Below, in pieces: positions 25,161-34,306 of a stretch of 64,000 bases of DNA. Where the stretch lies: NCBI RefSeq assembly GCF_002188465.1, contig NZ_NINW01000020.1, forward strand, positions 1 through 64,000, written 5' to 3'. Origin of the DNA: Pigmentiphaga sp. NML080357 (GTDB taxonomy: Bacteria > Pseudomonadota > Gammaproteobacteria > Burkholderiales > Burkholderiaceae_B). Positions within the stretch are counted from its first letter, which is position 1. The number at the start of each line of letters is the position of its first letter. The notes beneath the pieces are model-generated. The model was not told the DNA's origin. It did not search any database and saw only the letters and a program-made list of their open reading frames with translations. The position numbers and the translations under genes are program-made.

Positions 25161-27590
25161 ATGAACCACGAGCTTCCCTGGGTCGCCGAGCGCGTCCGCG
25201 TGTTCCGCGAGTCTGATCCCGAGTTCGCCCGCTGGGCGCGCGGCCACGGCCCCATCACCCACAACGATCTCACGCAACTGCGAGTCCACGATCTCGCACA
25301 GGTGCTGGTTGCCGAAGGCAAGGCGAGCGACACAACCGCGGTGTATCGCACGCTCTGGTCGGCGGACCGCCTGGCCGTGGCAGGCATGTGGTTGACGGTT
25401 CACATGACCTATGCCGACCGGGTCTATCCCGATGGCCGGGAGATGAGAGCCGAGGATTTCAAGGAGACGCCGGAGGGGCATACCGGTGGGGCGCTGAACA
25501 TCGTGCCGGCCTATGTCGGCTACCTGGCCGCGAACGCGCTCAGTGGGTTGACGCGTGGCTGGTTGATGGGCCAGGGCCATTGCGTCGCGGGCATCGATGC
25601 CTGCAACCTTCTGGTGGGCAACATGACGCCGCGCCACGCCGAGAGATACGACCGCAGCGAAAGCGGCCTCACGCGCTTTGCCCGGGATTTCTATAGCTAC
25701 GCGATCGACGCACAGGGGCGTCCCGCCTCGCCGCTGGGCAGCCACGTCGGCCCGAATACGGCAGGCGGTCTGTCCGAGGGCGGCTATCTCGGCTTTGCCG
25801 AACTGCAGTACGTGCACATGCCCTTGCCCGGCGAGCGGCTGGTGGTGTTCCTCAGCGACGGCGCTTTCGAGGAGCAGCGTGGCAGTGACTGGGCGCCGCG
25901 CTGGTGGCGGGCAGAAGACAGCGGCTTCGTGGCACCGTTCATGATCCTCAACGGTCGCCGCATCGAACAGCGCAGCACCATGCAGCAGCAGGGGGGCCGA
26001 GAATGGTTCCACCAGCATCTGCGGCTGAACGGCTTCGACCCGATGGAGATCGACGGCACCGACCCCGCCGCGTTCGCCTGGGCCGTTCACGCGATGGAGG
26101 AGCGGTTGTCGGCCTGCGCGGCTGGAGTTTCGCAGGGCACCGTTCAGTACCCGGTACCCCTCCACTACACCATCGCCGAAGCGCCCAAGGGATTCGGCTT
26201 CCCCGGTGCTGGAACCAATGCCGCGCACAACCTGCCGCTGGAGGGGAACCCCCGGGTCGACCAGATAGCGCTTCAGCAGTTCAACGAGGGTGCTCGCGCT
26301 CTCTTCGTGCCGTCGCACGAACTCGACGAAGCGGTCGCACTACTGCGCCGGCACGAAGTGCAGCATCGTCCCCTGGAGCGGGACCATGCCCTGGCGCACC
26401 GCCAGGTGGCGGCCCCCAGACTTCCGGTTCCGCAGTGGCATGTTGCGGGCCAGGGCGAGGTCTCGCCAATGGCGGCACTCGACGGAGCCTTCGCGGCCCT
26501 CGTCCAAGCCAACCCACAGCTGCGTCCGCGGGTAGGCAATCCGGACGAGCTGCGCAGCAACCGCATGGGCCAGACATTGGACCTGCTCAAACACCGCGTC
26601 TTCACGCCCGAACCGGGCCTGGCGGAGGCCGTCGATGGCGCCGTGATCACGGCGCTCAACGAAGAAGCGGTGGTCAGCGCGGCGCTGGGCAACAAGGGCG
26701 GCATCAACTTGGTCGTCTCTTACGAGGCATTTGCCGTCAAGATGCTGGGCGCGCTGCGCCAGGAAATCCTGTTCGCGCGACATCAGGCGCAGGCAGGCAC
26801 ACCACCCGGATGGCTGTCGGTGGTCACGGTTGCGACGTCCCACACCTGGGAGAACGGCAAGAACGAGCAGTCGCACCAGGATCCGACGCTGGCCGAAGCG
26901 CTGTTGGGCGAAATGTCCGACACCTCGCGCGTGTTGTTCCCGGTCGATGCCAACAGTGCCGTTGCGGCGCTGCGCGCGGCCTACGCCTCGCATGGCCAGT
27001 TCTGGACGCTGGTCGTTCCCAAGCGGGCCGTCGCCAGCCAGTTGAGTGCCGAGCAGGCCGAACGCTTGGTCGATCAGGGTGGTTGGGTGGTGAAGCCCTG
27101 CGACGCCCCCGACGTGTTGCTGGTTGCCATCGGCGCATACCAGCTACAGCAGGCCCTGCTTGCGGCGCGGCGCCTCGAAGCCGCTGGACATCGGACCGCA
27201 GTGACCTGCGTCATCGAGCCGGGCCGCTTCAGAGCACCCCGCGACGAACGCGAGCAGGACTTTGTGGCCGGCGACCAGGCCTTGCGCGCCCTGTTCCCGG
27301 AGACTGCCGCCGTGCGCGTCATCGTCTCGCACATGCGACCCGAGCCGACGCTGGGCCTGATGCGTCGGATCGATACAGGGGCGCGGCAGACCCGTGCCTT
27401 GGGCTACCAGGCGCGCGGCGGGACACTCGATGTGGCCGGCATGCTGTTCGCGAACCGTTGCACGTGGGCGCACGTCGCGGCGGAGGCGGCTCAAGGGCTC
27501 GGTGTCGATCCGCAGAGCTTGCTGAGCGCCGAGGAGTGGGCGGCCGTGCAGGGGCGTGGCGACCCGCGCGTCATCACGGTCTCGGCTTAA
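25161..27590 (+). CDS. Divergent phosphoketolase-family (XFP) thiamine diphosphate enzyme
   Basis: An 809-residue protein from the ATG at 25161 (AAGGA eight bases upstream; an in-frame ATG 33 codons earlier gives a low-complexity leader). Phosphoketolases cleave xylulose-5-P or fructose-6-P with phosphate to acetyl phosphate and an aldose phosphate. The fold can be followed throughout: GHTGGALNIVPAYVGYLA, GLSEGGYLGFAELQ, AAHNLPLEGNPRVDQIAL, LEEFSEH-equivalent SHTWENGKNEQSHQDPTL, and RGGTLDVAGMLFANRCTWAH near the end. Several classical motifs are altered: GQGHCVAGIDACNLL where most have GPGHGGP, and LSDGAFEEQRG where most have GDGEAETGPL. It may therefore be a distinct subfamily (some databases name relatives xylulose-5-phosphate 3-epimerase). 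The neighbouring ackA supports acetyl phosphate as product. Confidence 0.8.
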   Translation: MNHELPWVAERVRVFRESDPEFARWARGHGPITHNDLTQLRVHDLAQVLVAEGKASDTTAVYRTLWSADRLAVAGMWLTVHMTYADRVYPDGREMRAEDFKETPEGHTGGALNIVPAYVGYLAANALSGLTRGWLMGQGHCVAGIDACNLLVGNMTPRHAERYDRSESGLTRFARDFYSYAIDAQGRPASPLGSHVGPNTAGGLSEGGYLGFAELQYVHMPLPGERLVVFLSDGAFEEQRGSDWAPRWWRAEDSGFVAPFMILNGRRIEQRSTMQQQGGREWFHQHLRLNGFDPMEIDGTDPAAFAWAVHAMEERLSACAAGVSQGTVQYPVPLHYTIAEAPKGFGFPGAGTNAAHNLPLEGNPRVDQIALQQFNEGARALFVPSHELDEAVALLRRHEVQHRPLERDHALAHRQVAAPRLPVPQWHVAGQGEVSPMAALDGAFAALVQANPQLRPRVGNPDELRSNRMGQTLDLLKHRVFTPEPGLAEAVDGAVITALNEEAVVSAALGNKGGINLVVSYEAFAVKMLGALRQEILFARHQAQAGTPPGWLSVVTVATSHTWENGKNEQSHQDPTLAEALLGEMSDTSRVLFPVDANSAVAALRAAYASHGQFWTLVVPKRAVASQLSAEQAERLVDQGGWVVKPCDAPDVLLVAIGAYQLQQALLAARRLEAAGHRTAVTCVIEPGRFRAPRDEREQDFVAGDQALRALFPETAAVRVIVSHMRPEPTLGLMRRIDTGARQTRALGYQARGGTLDVAGMLFANRCTWAHVAAEAAQGLGVDPQSLLSAEEWAAVQGRGDPRVITVSA

Positions 27591-27766
27591 CCCCCTTCCA
27601 GCACGACCCACGACCGGACGCTGATTGCGCCGACGCACTCTGCTCTTCATGTGCGTTGCCAGGTCGCACTGGGTTCGGATGTCTGACGAATGGCTGTGGG
27701 ACCGATGGCCACGTCGCGCCTGAATGTCGTCCTCCCGTGCCAAGTAGCACTTCCTTGTCCGGGCGT

Positions 27767-28369
27767 TCAGCGCGAGGCGTCAACCATTTTCCCGCGCTGG
27801 AGAGGGGATTTGCCAGGCGAAAGCATCCGCGCAATCGCCAACTGAATCGCCCGTCTGCGCGCCTCGTGCTCCTGCGAATCCCTCGCCGCCGGTGCCATGC
27901 ACCACGTTTGCACGATCGTCGCTACCAGTCGCACGATCTCATCAGGCGTGAAATCCGCGGTGATGCGTCCTTCCGCCTGGGCAGCGGTGATGGCCGCATG
28001 TTTGGCTTCCAGTACGCTGTGACCGGCGGGGAGCAGGAGCACTTCTTGGCCTCGCTCCAGGTGGAACCAGGTCATGAGCCGCCATAGGTGCGGCCGCTCG
28101 GTGAGCAAATCGTAGGTGCGCCCCGCATAGCCGGGAAGATCGTCCGCATCGAAGCGCTCGTCCTGCGCCGCGGCGAGGATTTCCCGGCTGAGCACGGCGT
28201 CGAAGAGAGCCTCCTTGTCCCCGAAATGGACATAAAGCATCGGCTTGCTGATACCTGCAGCCGCCGCGATCCGGTCAATTCGTGCCCCCGCCAGCCCGTT
28301 CTCGGCAAATTCCCCCAGCGCAGCATCCAGCAGCATTTGCTGGGTCTCGGCGGGACGTCTCTTGGCCAT
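27767..28369 (-). CDS. TetR-family repressor
   Basis: A 200-residue TetR regulator. The N-terminal HTH runs over residues 8-54: MLLDAALGEFAENGLAGARI, DRIAAAAGISKPMLYVHFGDKEAL, with the family tyrosine/phenylalanine recognition turn. The ligand-binding helical domain follows and is not assignable to a ligand. It is divergent from an SDR oxidoreductase at 28475, with a 22-base dyad in the 105 bases between them, the classical arrangement of a TetR protein repressing its neighbour. It lies at the meeting point of the two transcription arms of the 29-kb block, convergent with the phosphoketolase-family gene. Confidence 0.9.
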   Translation of the reverse strand: MAKRRPAETQQMLLDAALGEFAENGLAGARIDRIAAAAGISKPMLYVHFGDKEALFDAVLSREILAAAQDERFDADDLPGYAGRTYDLLTERPHLWRLMTWFHLERGQEVLLLPAGHSVLEAKHAAITAAQAEGRITADFTPDEIVRLVATIVQTWCMAPAARDSQEHEARRRAIQLAIARMLSPGKSPLQRGKMVDASR

Positions 28370-28433
28370 GGGCCGTTACTCCTCAACAACATTTCACCCG
28401 AGCGCCCATCATCGCTTGACACGGGTGCCATCA

Positions 28434-28455
28434 ACTTACAAACTAGTTGGTAAGT
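28434..28455. promoter_or_regulatory. TetR-type operator dyad
   Basis: A 22-base near-perfect palindrome, ACTTAC-N10-GTAAGT centred on AACTAGTT, matches its own reverse complement at 20 of 22 positions. It lies 19 bases upstream of the SDR gene start and 65 bases from the TetR start. It is the expected binding site of the adjacent TetR protein. Confidence 0.7.
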
Positions 28456-28474
28456 AAACCACAGGAGTGCATTT

Positions 28475-29305
28475 ATGTCCAGACATTGGTTCCTCACCGG
28501 CGCATCCAGCGGCATCGGTCGCCATCTTGCCGAAATCATCCTGGCTTCGGGGGATGACCTCACGGCCACCGTCAGGCGTCCCGAGACGCTCGACGACCTG
28601 GCAGCACGCTACGGTGACCAGCTCGTTGTCGAACGGCTCGACGTGACCGTGAAGGGGGACATCGCACCCGTGGTCCAGCGCGCCGAGGCCCGCCGCCCGG
28701 TCGATGTCCTGGTCAACAACGCCGGCGGCGGCATCATCGGCGCCACCGAAGAGTTTTCCGACGCGGACATCGAAGGGCAGATCAGCCTCAACCTGCTGGC
28801 GCCGGTGCACGTCACGCGGGCCTTCATTCCCGCCATGCGCACACGGCGAGCCGGTCGGATCATCCAAATCTCCAGCGCCAGTGGCCAAGGCTCCCTGCCG
28901 ACCAGCAGTCTTTACCACGCCGCGAAATGGGGTCTGGAAGGCTTCAGCGAATGCCTTCGCCAGGAACTGGAGGGGTTTGGGGTCTTCGTCACACTCATTG
29001 AACCGGGCGGCGCACGCACGAGCTTCAGCCGCAATTTGCAGTACGCGCTGGCGAACCCCGCCTATCAGGACACGCCTGCTGGACAGATTCGCGCGATGTT
29101 CGAGAACGCGGGTGACGAGTTGTACACGCTCGATCCGCAGAAGATCGCGCACCGGATCTTCGACACGGCCACGAGCGAGAAGCCACCGCTTCGGGTGGCG
29201 CTGGGCGGTGACGCCTTCGGCGTCATCCAGGCGGCGCTCAAGGGCAGGCTGTCTGCTCTTGAAGCGCAGGAGAGTCTGGCGCGATCGGTGGCCTTCGATA
29301 GCTGA
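28475..29305 (+). CDS. Short-chain dehydrogenase/reductase
   Basis: A 276-residue classical SDR. The Rossmann nucleotide motif TGASSGIGRHLAE is at the N-terminus, VNNAGGGIIGATEE in the middle, the catalytic Ser in SSASGQGSLPTSS and the catalytic YHAAKWG (Tyr/Lys) about residue 150. The family oxidises or reduces alcohols/ketones with NAD(P)(H). The substrate is unknown; the best relatives in general naming are single-domain SDRs under TetR control. CACAGGAG precedes the ATG. It ends eight bases before the convergent DUF4010 gene and is probably repressed by the divergent TetR. Confidence 0.9.
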   Translation: MSRHWFLTGASSGIGRHLAEIILASGDDLTATVRRPETLDDLAARYGDQLVVERLDVTVKGDIAPVVQRAEARRPVDVLVNNAGGGIIGATEEFSDADIEGQISLNLLAPVHVTRAFIPAMRTRRAGRIIQISSASGQGSLPTSSLYHAAKWGLEGFSECLRQELEGFGVFVTLIEPGGARTSFSRNLQYALANPAYQDTPAGQIRAMFENAGDELYTLDPQKIAHRIFDTATSEKPPLRVALGGDAFGVIQAALKGRLSALEAQESLARSVAFDS

Positions 29306-29313
29306 TCGCTGTT

Positions 29314-30576
29314 TCAGGTCAAGCCCAGGGCGACGGCAAAGCCAGCAGCAGCCATGGCCGCGTACGACGGCAGCACTCTCCATGCGAGCGCCCTACCGGC
29401 CAGCGACATCAACAGGACAAGTTTGGTGACCTGATTGACGGATGCGGCGATGAACAAGGCCAGGGTGGCCGAAGCGGCGGTGACGGCGCCCTCGGTCACC
29501 AGGCGGCCAATCGAGAGCGTGATCGCATCGACGTCCACCAGACCCGAGGCAGCGGCGGTCAGCATGACGCCAGCATCCCCGAAGCGATCGGCAAGAAAGC
29601 GGCCTGCCAGCATCACCGCGGCCAGGAAGGCTGCGAACTGGAGCGCGGAGCGCAGCTGCAATGGGTTGCCAAGCTGAAGTTCGGGCAAGTCGTCGGCGGG
29701 CGACCGCGCCGCCAGGAACGTCCCCAGAACACCGCCAGCCACGGCCATGGCCACGAAGATGACCACCGGGTCCCAGCCGATGCCGGGGGCTGCGATGGCG
29801 ACGAGAGCCGCCATGCGCGCAAACATGGCTGCGCAGGCGAGCGCCGCCCCCGCCGCTGCCAGTGGACGCCAGCCTGGCGTCTGCCCGGCCCAGCGCGCCA
29901 ACGTGGCCGTGGTGGCGGTGCTCGACACGATCCCGCCGAGCAGCGCTGTGAATACCAGCCCTCGTTTCCTGCCGAGCGAGCGCATCAGGACGAACCCAGC
30001 GAACGACAGCACTGCCAGCAGGACAACGGCCCACCAAAGGCGATAGGGATTCAACGCCTCATAGGGGCCAAAGCCACGATCAGGGAGTACGGGCAGTACG
30101 ACCACGCTGATCAACAGCAACTGCGTGCCGCTGCTGATCTCCGCCTCGGACAGCTTGCCGACGCCGGCGTGCAAGAGCTGCTTGAAACGCAGCAGCGCCA
30201 GCACGACCACGGCGGCGACCGCCGAAACGTGCCAAGCGCCACTGGTCGCCAGCGCCCCGATGGCGAAAGTCGCAAGGGCGGCGACGGACGTGGTCAGTCC
30301 CATCACGGCATGCATATGCGCCGTCACCAGGTAGCCCACCACCAGATACACCCCGACGAGTACGAGCAGCGCGATGAGCATGCCGGCTCCCCAGCGCTGG
30401 GCCAGCAGCCCGCCAAGGCCGCCGAGCAGGCCGATCAGCGCAAAGGTGCGAACGCCCGCGACGCGATGTCCCTCGGGCCGCTCGCGTTGCTGCCATCCCC
30501 GTTCCAGGCCGATCAGAAGTCCCGAAGCGAGTGCCAGCCCGAGCCCGACCAGCGCGGGATCATCGAATTCACTCAT
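29314..30576 (-). CDS. MgtC/SapB-family membrane protein with DUF4010 domain
   Basis: A 420-residue polytopic membrane protein (about 12 hydrophobic segments). The N-terminal ~130 residues form the MgtC/SapB domain (GLALASGLLIGLERGWQQRE, GVRTFALIGLLGGLGG, GLTTSVAALATFAIG). The rest is the DUF4010 region (ISSGTQLLLISVVVLPVLPD, LGGIVSSTATTATLARW, GLVDVDAITLSIGRL). MgtC proteins affect Mg2+ homeostasis and ATP synthase activity in stress; DUF4010 fusions are uncharacterised. It is the last gene of the long leftward operon, its start overlapping the GAPDH stop (ATGA at 30573-30576). Confidence 0.85.
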   Translation of the reverse strand: MSEFDDPALVGLGLALASGLLIGLERGWQQRERPEGHRVAGVRTFALIGLLGGLGGLLAQRWGAGMLIALLVLVGVYLVVGYLVTAHMHAVMGLTTSVAALATFAIGALATSGAWHVSAVAAVVVLALLRFKQLLHAGVGKLSEAEISSGTQLLLISVVVLPVLPDRGFGPYEALNPYRLWWAVVLLAVLSFAGFVLMRSLGRKRGLVFTALLGGIVSSTATTATLARWAGQTPGWRPLAAAGAALACAAMFARMAALVAIAAPGIGWDPVVIFVAMAVAGGVLGTFLAARSPADDLPELQLGNPLQLRSALQFAAFLAAVMLAGRFLADRFGDAGVMLTAAASGLVDVDAITLSIGRLVTEGAVTAASATLALFIAASVNQVTKLVLLMSLAGRALAWRVLPSYAAMAAAGFAVALGLT

Positions 30577-31628
30577 CGTCTAACCTGGACGCGGTCACGG
30601 ATGAAATCACGCTGCAGTCCCAGCGAAGCATCGGTGCGCGCCATCGACACCTGGAGATCGGTCTCGATGCCGCTCAAGGCGCGAATGGCATCGATGGTCT
30701 CGGGGATTACGATCGCCTGGTTGAAGACCTGGTAGGTGTAGTACGCCTGATCGCCATCGACCGAAAGCACGTCCTCCCACAACGCGACCTCCCACAGGTC
30801 GCCGCGCGGGCGGCCGAGATCGGCCATCAGTTCCACCGTGCTGTTGAGGGCCACGAGACCATCCGAGGATCGCACGAACGCGATCCGTGGCGCAGCGCGA
30901 AAGGCAGCCAGCACCTCGTCGCGCGTGGCCGGCCTCGTCAGTTCGACCCACCAGGTGTGCAGGTGGCTGCTGTTGTGCGGCGCCTTGACCGCGATCGTGA
31001 CGACGTCCAGGTCCGGGATCACAGTGCGCGCGTCCGGTCCCTGATGGCTGGGGATCGTCTTCTCCGGCACGAGCGTGTTGATGATGCCCTCCGCATGCGC
31101 CTCCCACGGGTCGGAAGCCCGGCGGATCAGCGTCCCGCGGGCTCGCTTGAGCAGGCCCGCTGTCCGAAGCGCCCCCAGGGTGCGCACGATCGACGTCGTG
31201 TTGCAGGACACCACCCGGGTGGAGGTGCGGCCGATCGCGGTTGCGTAGTTCTCCTGCGCGACGAACGAATGACCGGTCAACGCGTGGGACTCGCCGCCAT
31301 GGAAGATGGACTTCACACCGGCAGCGTCGTACGCCCTCTTGTTGACCGCGGCGACTTTCTTGGGTGTGCAATCGACCACGACGTCCGCGTTGGCGAGCAG
31401 GTCGGCCAGATCACCCGCGACAGGAAGCCCCGCAGCACGCATCGATTGTGCGGCTTCAGCGGTCGCCGCGTAAATCGGGAAAGCGCGCTGCGCGGCCACC
31501 TGCAGGCGATAGTCGTGCACCACATCCGCGACGCCGGCTAGCGCCATGTCCTCCTGGAGTGCGACCGCATCCGCCACCCGCTTGCCGATCACACCGTATC
31601 CGTTCACCGCCACTCTGACCTTGTTCAT
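30573..31628 (-). CDS. Type II (archaeal-type) glyceraldehyde-3-phosphate dehydrogenase
   Basis: A 351-residue protein that matches the archaeal type II GAPDH and not the bacterial GapA. It has the Rossmann start VAVNGYGVIGKRVADAV, ADVVVDCTPKK, the active-site Cys142 in VVSCNTTSIVRTL, IRRASDPWEAH, and PSHQGPDARTVIPDL. Such enzymes oxidise glyceraldehyde-3-P with phosphate, using NAD(P)+ with loose preference. Phosphoketolase releases glyceraldehyde-3-P from xylulose-5-P, so the pairing in one block makes metabolic sense. It starts 27 bases after the UbiB-like stop and overlaps DUF4010 by ATGA. It is rare in Bacteria, and transfer from another lineage is possible. Confidence 0.88.
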   Translation of the reverse strand: MNKVRVAVNGYGVIGKRVADAVALQEDMALAGVADVVHDYRLQVAAQRAFPIYAATAEAAQSMRAAGLPVAGDLADLLANADVVVDCTPKKVAAVNKRAYDAAGVKSIFHGGESHALTGHSFVAQENYATAIGRTSTRVVSCNTTSIVRTLGALRTAGLLKRARGTLIRRASDPWEAHAEGIINTLVPEKTIPSHQGPDARTVIPDLDVVTIAVKAPHNSSHLHTWWVELTRPATRDEVLAAFRAAPRIAFVRSSDGLVALNSTVELMADLGRPRGDLWEVALWEDVLSVDGDQAYYTYQVFNQAIVIPETIDAIRALSGIETDLQVSMARTDASLGLQRDFIRDRVQVRR

Positions 31629-31655
31629 GCCTGACTCCTTGCTTGATGAGGCGCC

Positions 31656-33278
31656 TCAGCCGCGGCTGCGCGCGATGGAAAACGTGAACCGGATCGCCAG
31701 CGCATAGCCCAGCAGCGCGAGTACCGGGATGTCGCCCCAGCGCGGGCCCACGCCGTGCTGCATCAACAAGCTCGATGCGATGTACAGGCCGAGCGTCACG
31801 AGCGCCAGCGCGACGCGACGGCCGAGGCGGTCGATCCCGCTCAGCATCCTGGCATCCGGCTTGATCGACAGTTGCAGCAGGTCACCCTGCCGCAAGACGC
31901 TGTGCAGACGCCGCGCCAGCAGGGAGGGCAGGGCGTGGGCCGCGTTCCCCAGTTCATAGGGCAGACGCTGCGATGCCGCAGACTTGGGCTCGTCGAAGAC
32001 GCCCGTGGTCGTGTGGCGAGAGATGGCTTCGATGATGGAAAACTCGGGTGCCAGCAGGCGCACCGTCCCTTCGAGCAACAACAGGGTACGCGTGAGCACG
32101 AGGAGGTCCCTGGGCAGCCGGACTTCCTGGGTCCGGCCCGCCGCCACGAGCTGCGCGAGAGCACCTGAGAGCGACCAGTCCTTCAGCGGCCTCTGTGCGC
32201 AGTCTGCGACCAGGGCACGCACGACAGGCACGAACACGGCCCGATCGGTGCCGTCGCCGAGCAGGCCCAGGTCGAGCCAGGCATCGACCACCCATTCGGC
32301 ATCCTGCTCGACGAAGGCCAGGGCGAACGCCACCAGCGCCCGCCGCATGTTGCCGTCGACCCGGCCCACGATGCCGAAGTCGTGCAGGCAGATGCGGCCA
32401 TCGTCCATCACGAAGACGTTGCCGGGATGGGGGTCGCCGTGGAAGAAGCCATCGCGGAAGATCTGGGCGACGTAGCTGTCCACGAGTTTGCCCGCGGCCG
32501 CCACCGCGGTGGGCGAAGGCAGACCGTGCAGGTGAGCTCCGTGGCTGAACTGCTGGACCATGACGGTCTGCGTGCACAGGCCGTCCACCACGTCGGGGAT
32601 CACGATGTCGGCAGAGCCGCGCCAGGCGTCGGCGAAACGTCGCACGGAAGCTGCCTCGCGCGACAAATCCATCTCGTAGCGGAAGTTGGCCGCAACCTCG
32701 TCCACGATGGCTGCCAGCCCCCAGCGACGCAGCGAGGGCACGAGCCCCTGCATGACCAGGACGATGCGGCGCAGGATGCGCATGTCGGTCTCGGCCTGCT
32801 CGGCCGCGCCAGGACGGCGGATCTTCACCACCACTTCCGTTCCGTCCGGCAGGGCTGCACGATGAATCTGGGCGATCGAGGCCGCGGCGAGCGCGTGCAT
32901 GTCGAAGCGTGCGAAGACCTGCTGCCATGGGCGGCCGAGCGCCGCCTCGACCTCCTGGACCGCCTGCTCGGGAGGAAACGGCGCCACATTGGCCTGCAGG
33001 CTGGCCAGAGCCTCTTGCGCATCGGGCGCCAGAATGTCGGCCCGCAGGCTGAGATGCTGGCCCAGCTTCACGAAGGTCGTGCCCAATCGCTGCAGCACTT
33101 CGGCGAAGCGGTCGGCCGCCCGGTGGGTATCGCAGCGCATCAGGCCCCGGTGCCAGGCCACCCAGAGCAGGAGCCCGCTCAGGGCCATAGCGATCTGCGT
33201 GGCCCGGCGCAGCGCCGAGCGTTGCGTTGGGCGGCCCGCAAGACGCACGGTGGAAACGGGGCGGTTCGGTCGCGTCAT
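31656..33278 (-). CDS. UbiB/AarF (ABC1)-family atypical kinase
   Basis: A 540-residue ABC1/UbiB protein with a kinase-like fold. It contains the family KxGQ motif in FVKLGQHLSLRADIL, AAASIAQIHRA (the Ala-rich loop replacing the Gly-rich loop), VVVKIRRPG (Lys of the ATP site), FFHGDPHPGNVFV (catalytic loop) and LHDFGIVGRVDG (DFG-like metal site). Two C-terminal hydrophobic segments (ALVTLGLYIASSLLMQ and IPVLALLGYALAIRF) anchor it to the membrane. Relatives support ubiquinone synthesis by an ATPase-linked role; an accessory copy might act on quinone pools or lipids under low oxygen. Its ATG overlaps the preceding stop (33275-33278). Confidence 0.88.
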   Translation of the reverse strand: MTRPNRPVSTVRLAGRPTQRSALRRATQIAMALSGLLLWVAWHRGLMRCDTHRAADRFAEVLQRLGTTFVKLGQHLSLRADILAPDAQEALASLQANVAPFPPEQAVQEVEAALGRPWQQVFARFDMHALAAASIAQIHRAALPDGTEVVVKIRRPGAAEQAETDMRILRRIVLVMQGLVPSLRRWGLAAIVDEVAANFRYEMDLSREAASVRRFADAWRGSADIVIPDVVDGLCTQTVMVQQFSHGAHLHGLPSPTAVAAAGKLVDSYVAQIFRDGFFHGDPHPGNVFVMDDGRICLHDFGIVGRVDGNMRRALVAFALAFVEQDAEWVVDAWLDLGLLGDGTDRAVFVPVVRALVADCAQRPLKDWSLSGALAQLVAAGRTQEVRLPRDLLVLTRTLLLLEGTVRLLAPEFSIIEAISRHTTTGVFDEPKSAASQRLPYELGNAAHALPSLLARRLHSVLRQGDLLQLSIKPDARMLSGIDRLGRRVALALVTLGLYIASSLLMQHGVGPRWGDIPVLALLGYALAIRFTFSIARSRG

Positions 33279-34306
33279 GGCTCATCCAACCTGTTGCGCA
33301 GGCGGCCCGCATGCCAGGCTGCGATGTTCGAGATGGTCTCGTCGAGGATGCGCGCGATCGCCTCCGACGTATTGAACCCGACATGCGGTGTCACGAGCAC
33401 ACGCGGATGCGTCAGCAGTGGGCTGGATGCCGACCAGCCGGTATCGCAACCCAGTCCGCCGCAGCCCGTGGGCACTTCGGGAGACAGATCCCCTTCCTGT
33501 TCCAGCACGTCCAGTCCTGCTGCGGCGACGGTACCTGCCTCCAGTGCGTGCAGCAGGGCGGCCTCGTCGATGAGCGCACCCCGTGCCGTGTTGATCAGTA
33601 CCATGCCCGGTTTCATGCGCGCGAAGGCCTGCCCATCGAGAAGGTGGTGCGTGGCCTGCGTGGCCGGAACATGAAGGCTCAGAACATCGCTGCTTTGCAG
33701 GATCTGCTCCCACGTCACCACGCGGACGCCGGCGATGGGCGCTGCCGTGATGTCGAGCGATGGGGCGAGGGCCGGGTCGTACGCGAGAACTTCCATGCCG
33801 AAGCCCAGGGCGATACGGGCCACGTGGCGCCCGATCCGGCCCAGCCCGACGATGCCCAGCGTCTTGCCTTCCAGCTCGAAGCCGGTGAGGCCGCGGTAAG
33901 CGAACGAACCTTGGCGCGCCCGCTCGTGGGCTTGTGTCAGATGGCGAGCCACGCCCAGCAGCAGCGCGAAGGCATGTTCGGCGACGCTGGCAGACCCATA
34001 GTCCGGCACGTGGCACACGGCAATGCCGCGTCGGCGGCAAGCCTGCAGGTCGATGTGATCGAAGCCCGCGGAGCGCGTTGCCACGAGCCGCACGCGCGGC
34101 CGCAACCGGAGCACCGATTCGTCAACGCGCGTGCGCACGAAGACGCACAGCACCTCGGTGTCTTCATCGCCGACATCGGATACCACCAGGCGTTCGTTCT
34201 GGACGAAATGCGCGTGCCAGTGGGTCGGAAGCCGTTGCTGCAGCGCGGCCTGGTCCGCCGGTGCGATGTCGGAGAACAGAACGGACAGACGGTTCTGTGC
34301 GGTCAT
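33275..34306 (-). CDS. D-2-hydroxyacid dehydrogenase
   Basis: A 343-residue NAD-dependent D-isomer-specific dehydrogenase. The start at 34306 has GGAGG seven bases upstream and overlaps the previous stop (ATGA). Key elements: RSAGFDHIDLQACRRRGIAV, VPDYGSASVAEHAFALLLG, the nucleotide loop GIVGLGRIGRHVARIAL, the catalytic Arg in INTARGALIDEAAL, the Glu region GLDVLEQEGDLSPE, and the His in VLVTPHVGFNTSEA. The general build matches D-lactate dehydrogenase-like members that reduce pyruvate with NADH. In this block it could reoxidise NADH made by the GAPDH. The exact substrate cannot be decided from the sequence. Confidence 0.87.
   Translation of the reverse strand: MTAQNRLSVLFSDIAPADQAALQQRLPTHWHAHFVQNERLVVSDVGDEDTEVLCVFVRTRVDESVLRLRPRVRLVATRSAGFDHIDLQACRRRGIAVCHVPDYGSASVAEHAFALLLGVARHLTQAHERARQGSFAYRGLTGFELEGKTLGIVGLGRIGRHVARIALGFGMEVLAYDPALAPSLDITAAPIAGVRVVTWEQILQSSDVLSLHVPATQATHHLLDGQAFARMKPGMVLINTARGALIDEAALLHALEAGTVAAAGLDVLEQEGDLSPEVPTGCGGLGCDTGWSASSPLLTHPRVLVTPHVGFNTSEAIARILDETISNIAAWHAGRLRNRLDEP

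Noticed and set aside
23726-27590. The cfa and phosphoketolase-like genes as a polyketide or lipid biosynthesis cluster
   Set aside because: No synthase, carrier protein or ligase is nearby; acetate kinase and the regulators fit a stress/energy block better.
25904-28087. A 727-codon open frame on the plus strand overlapping the phosphoketolase-like gene
   Set aside because: It is an out-of-frame shadow produced by high GC; composition is Arg/Gly/Pro-rich without family motifs, while the other frame has clear XFP motifs.
31954-33384. A 476-codon minus-strand frame over the UbiB-like gene
   Set aside because: Arg/Ala-rich shadow of the true frame, which carries the KxGQ and HGDPHPGN motifs.
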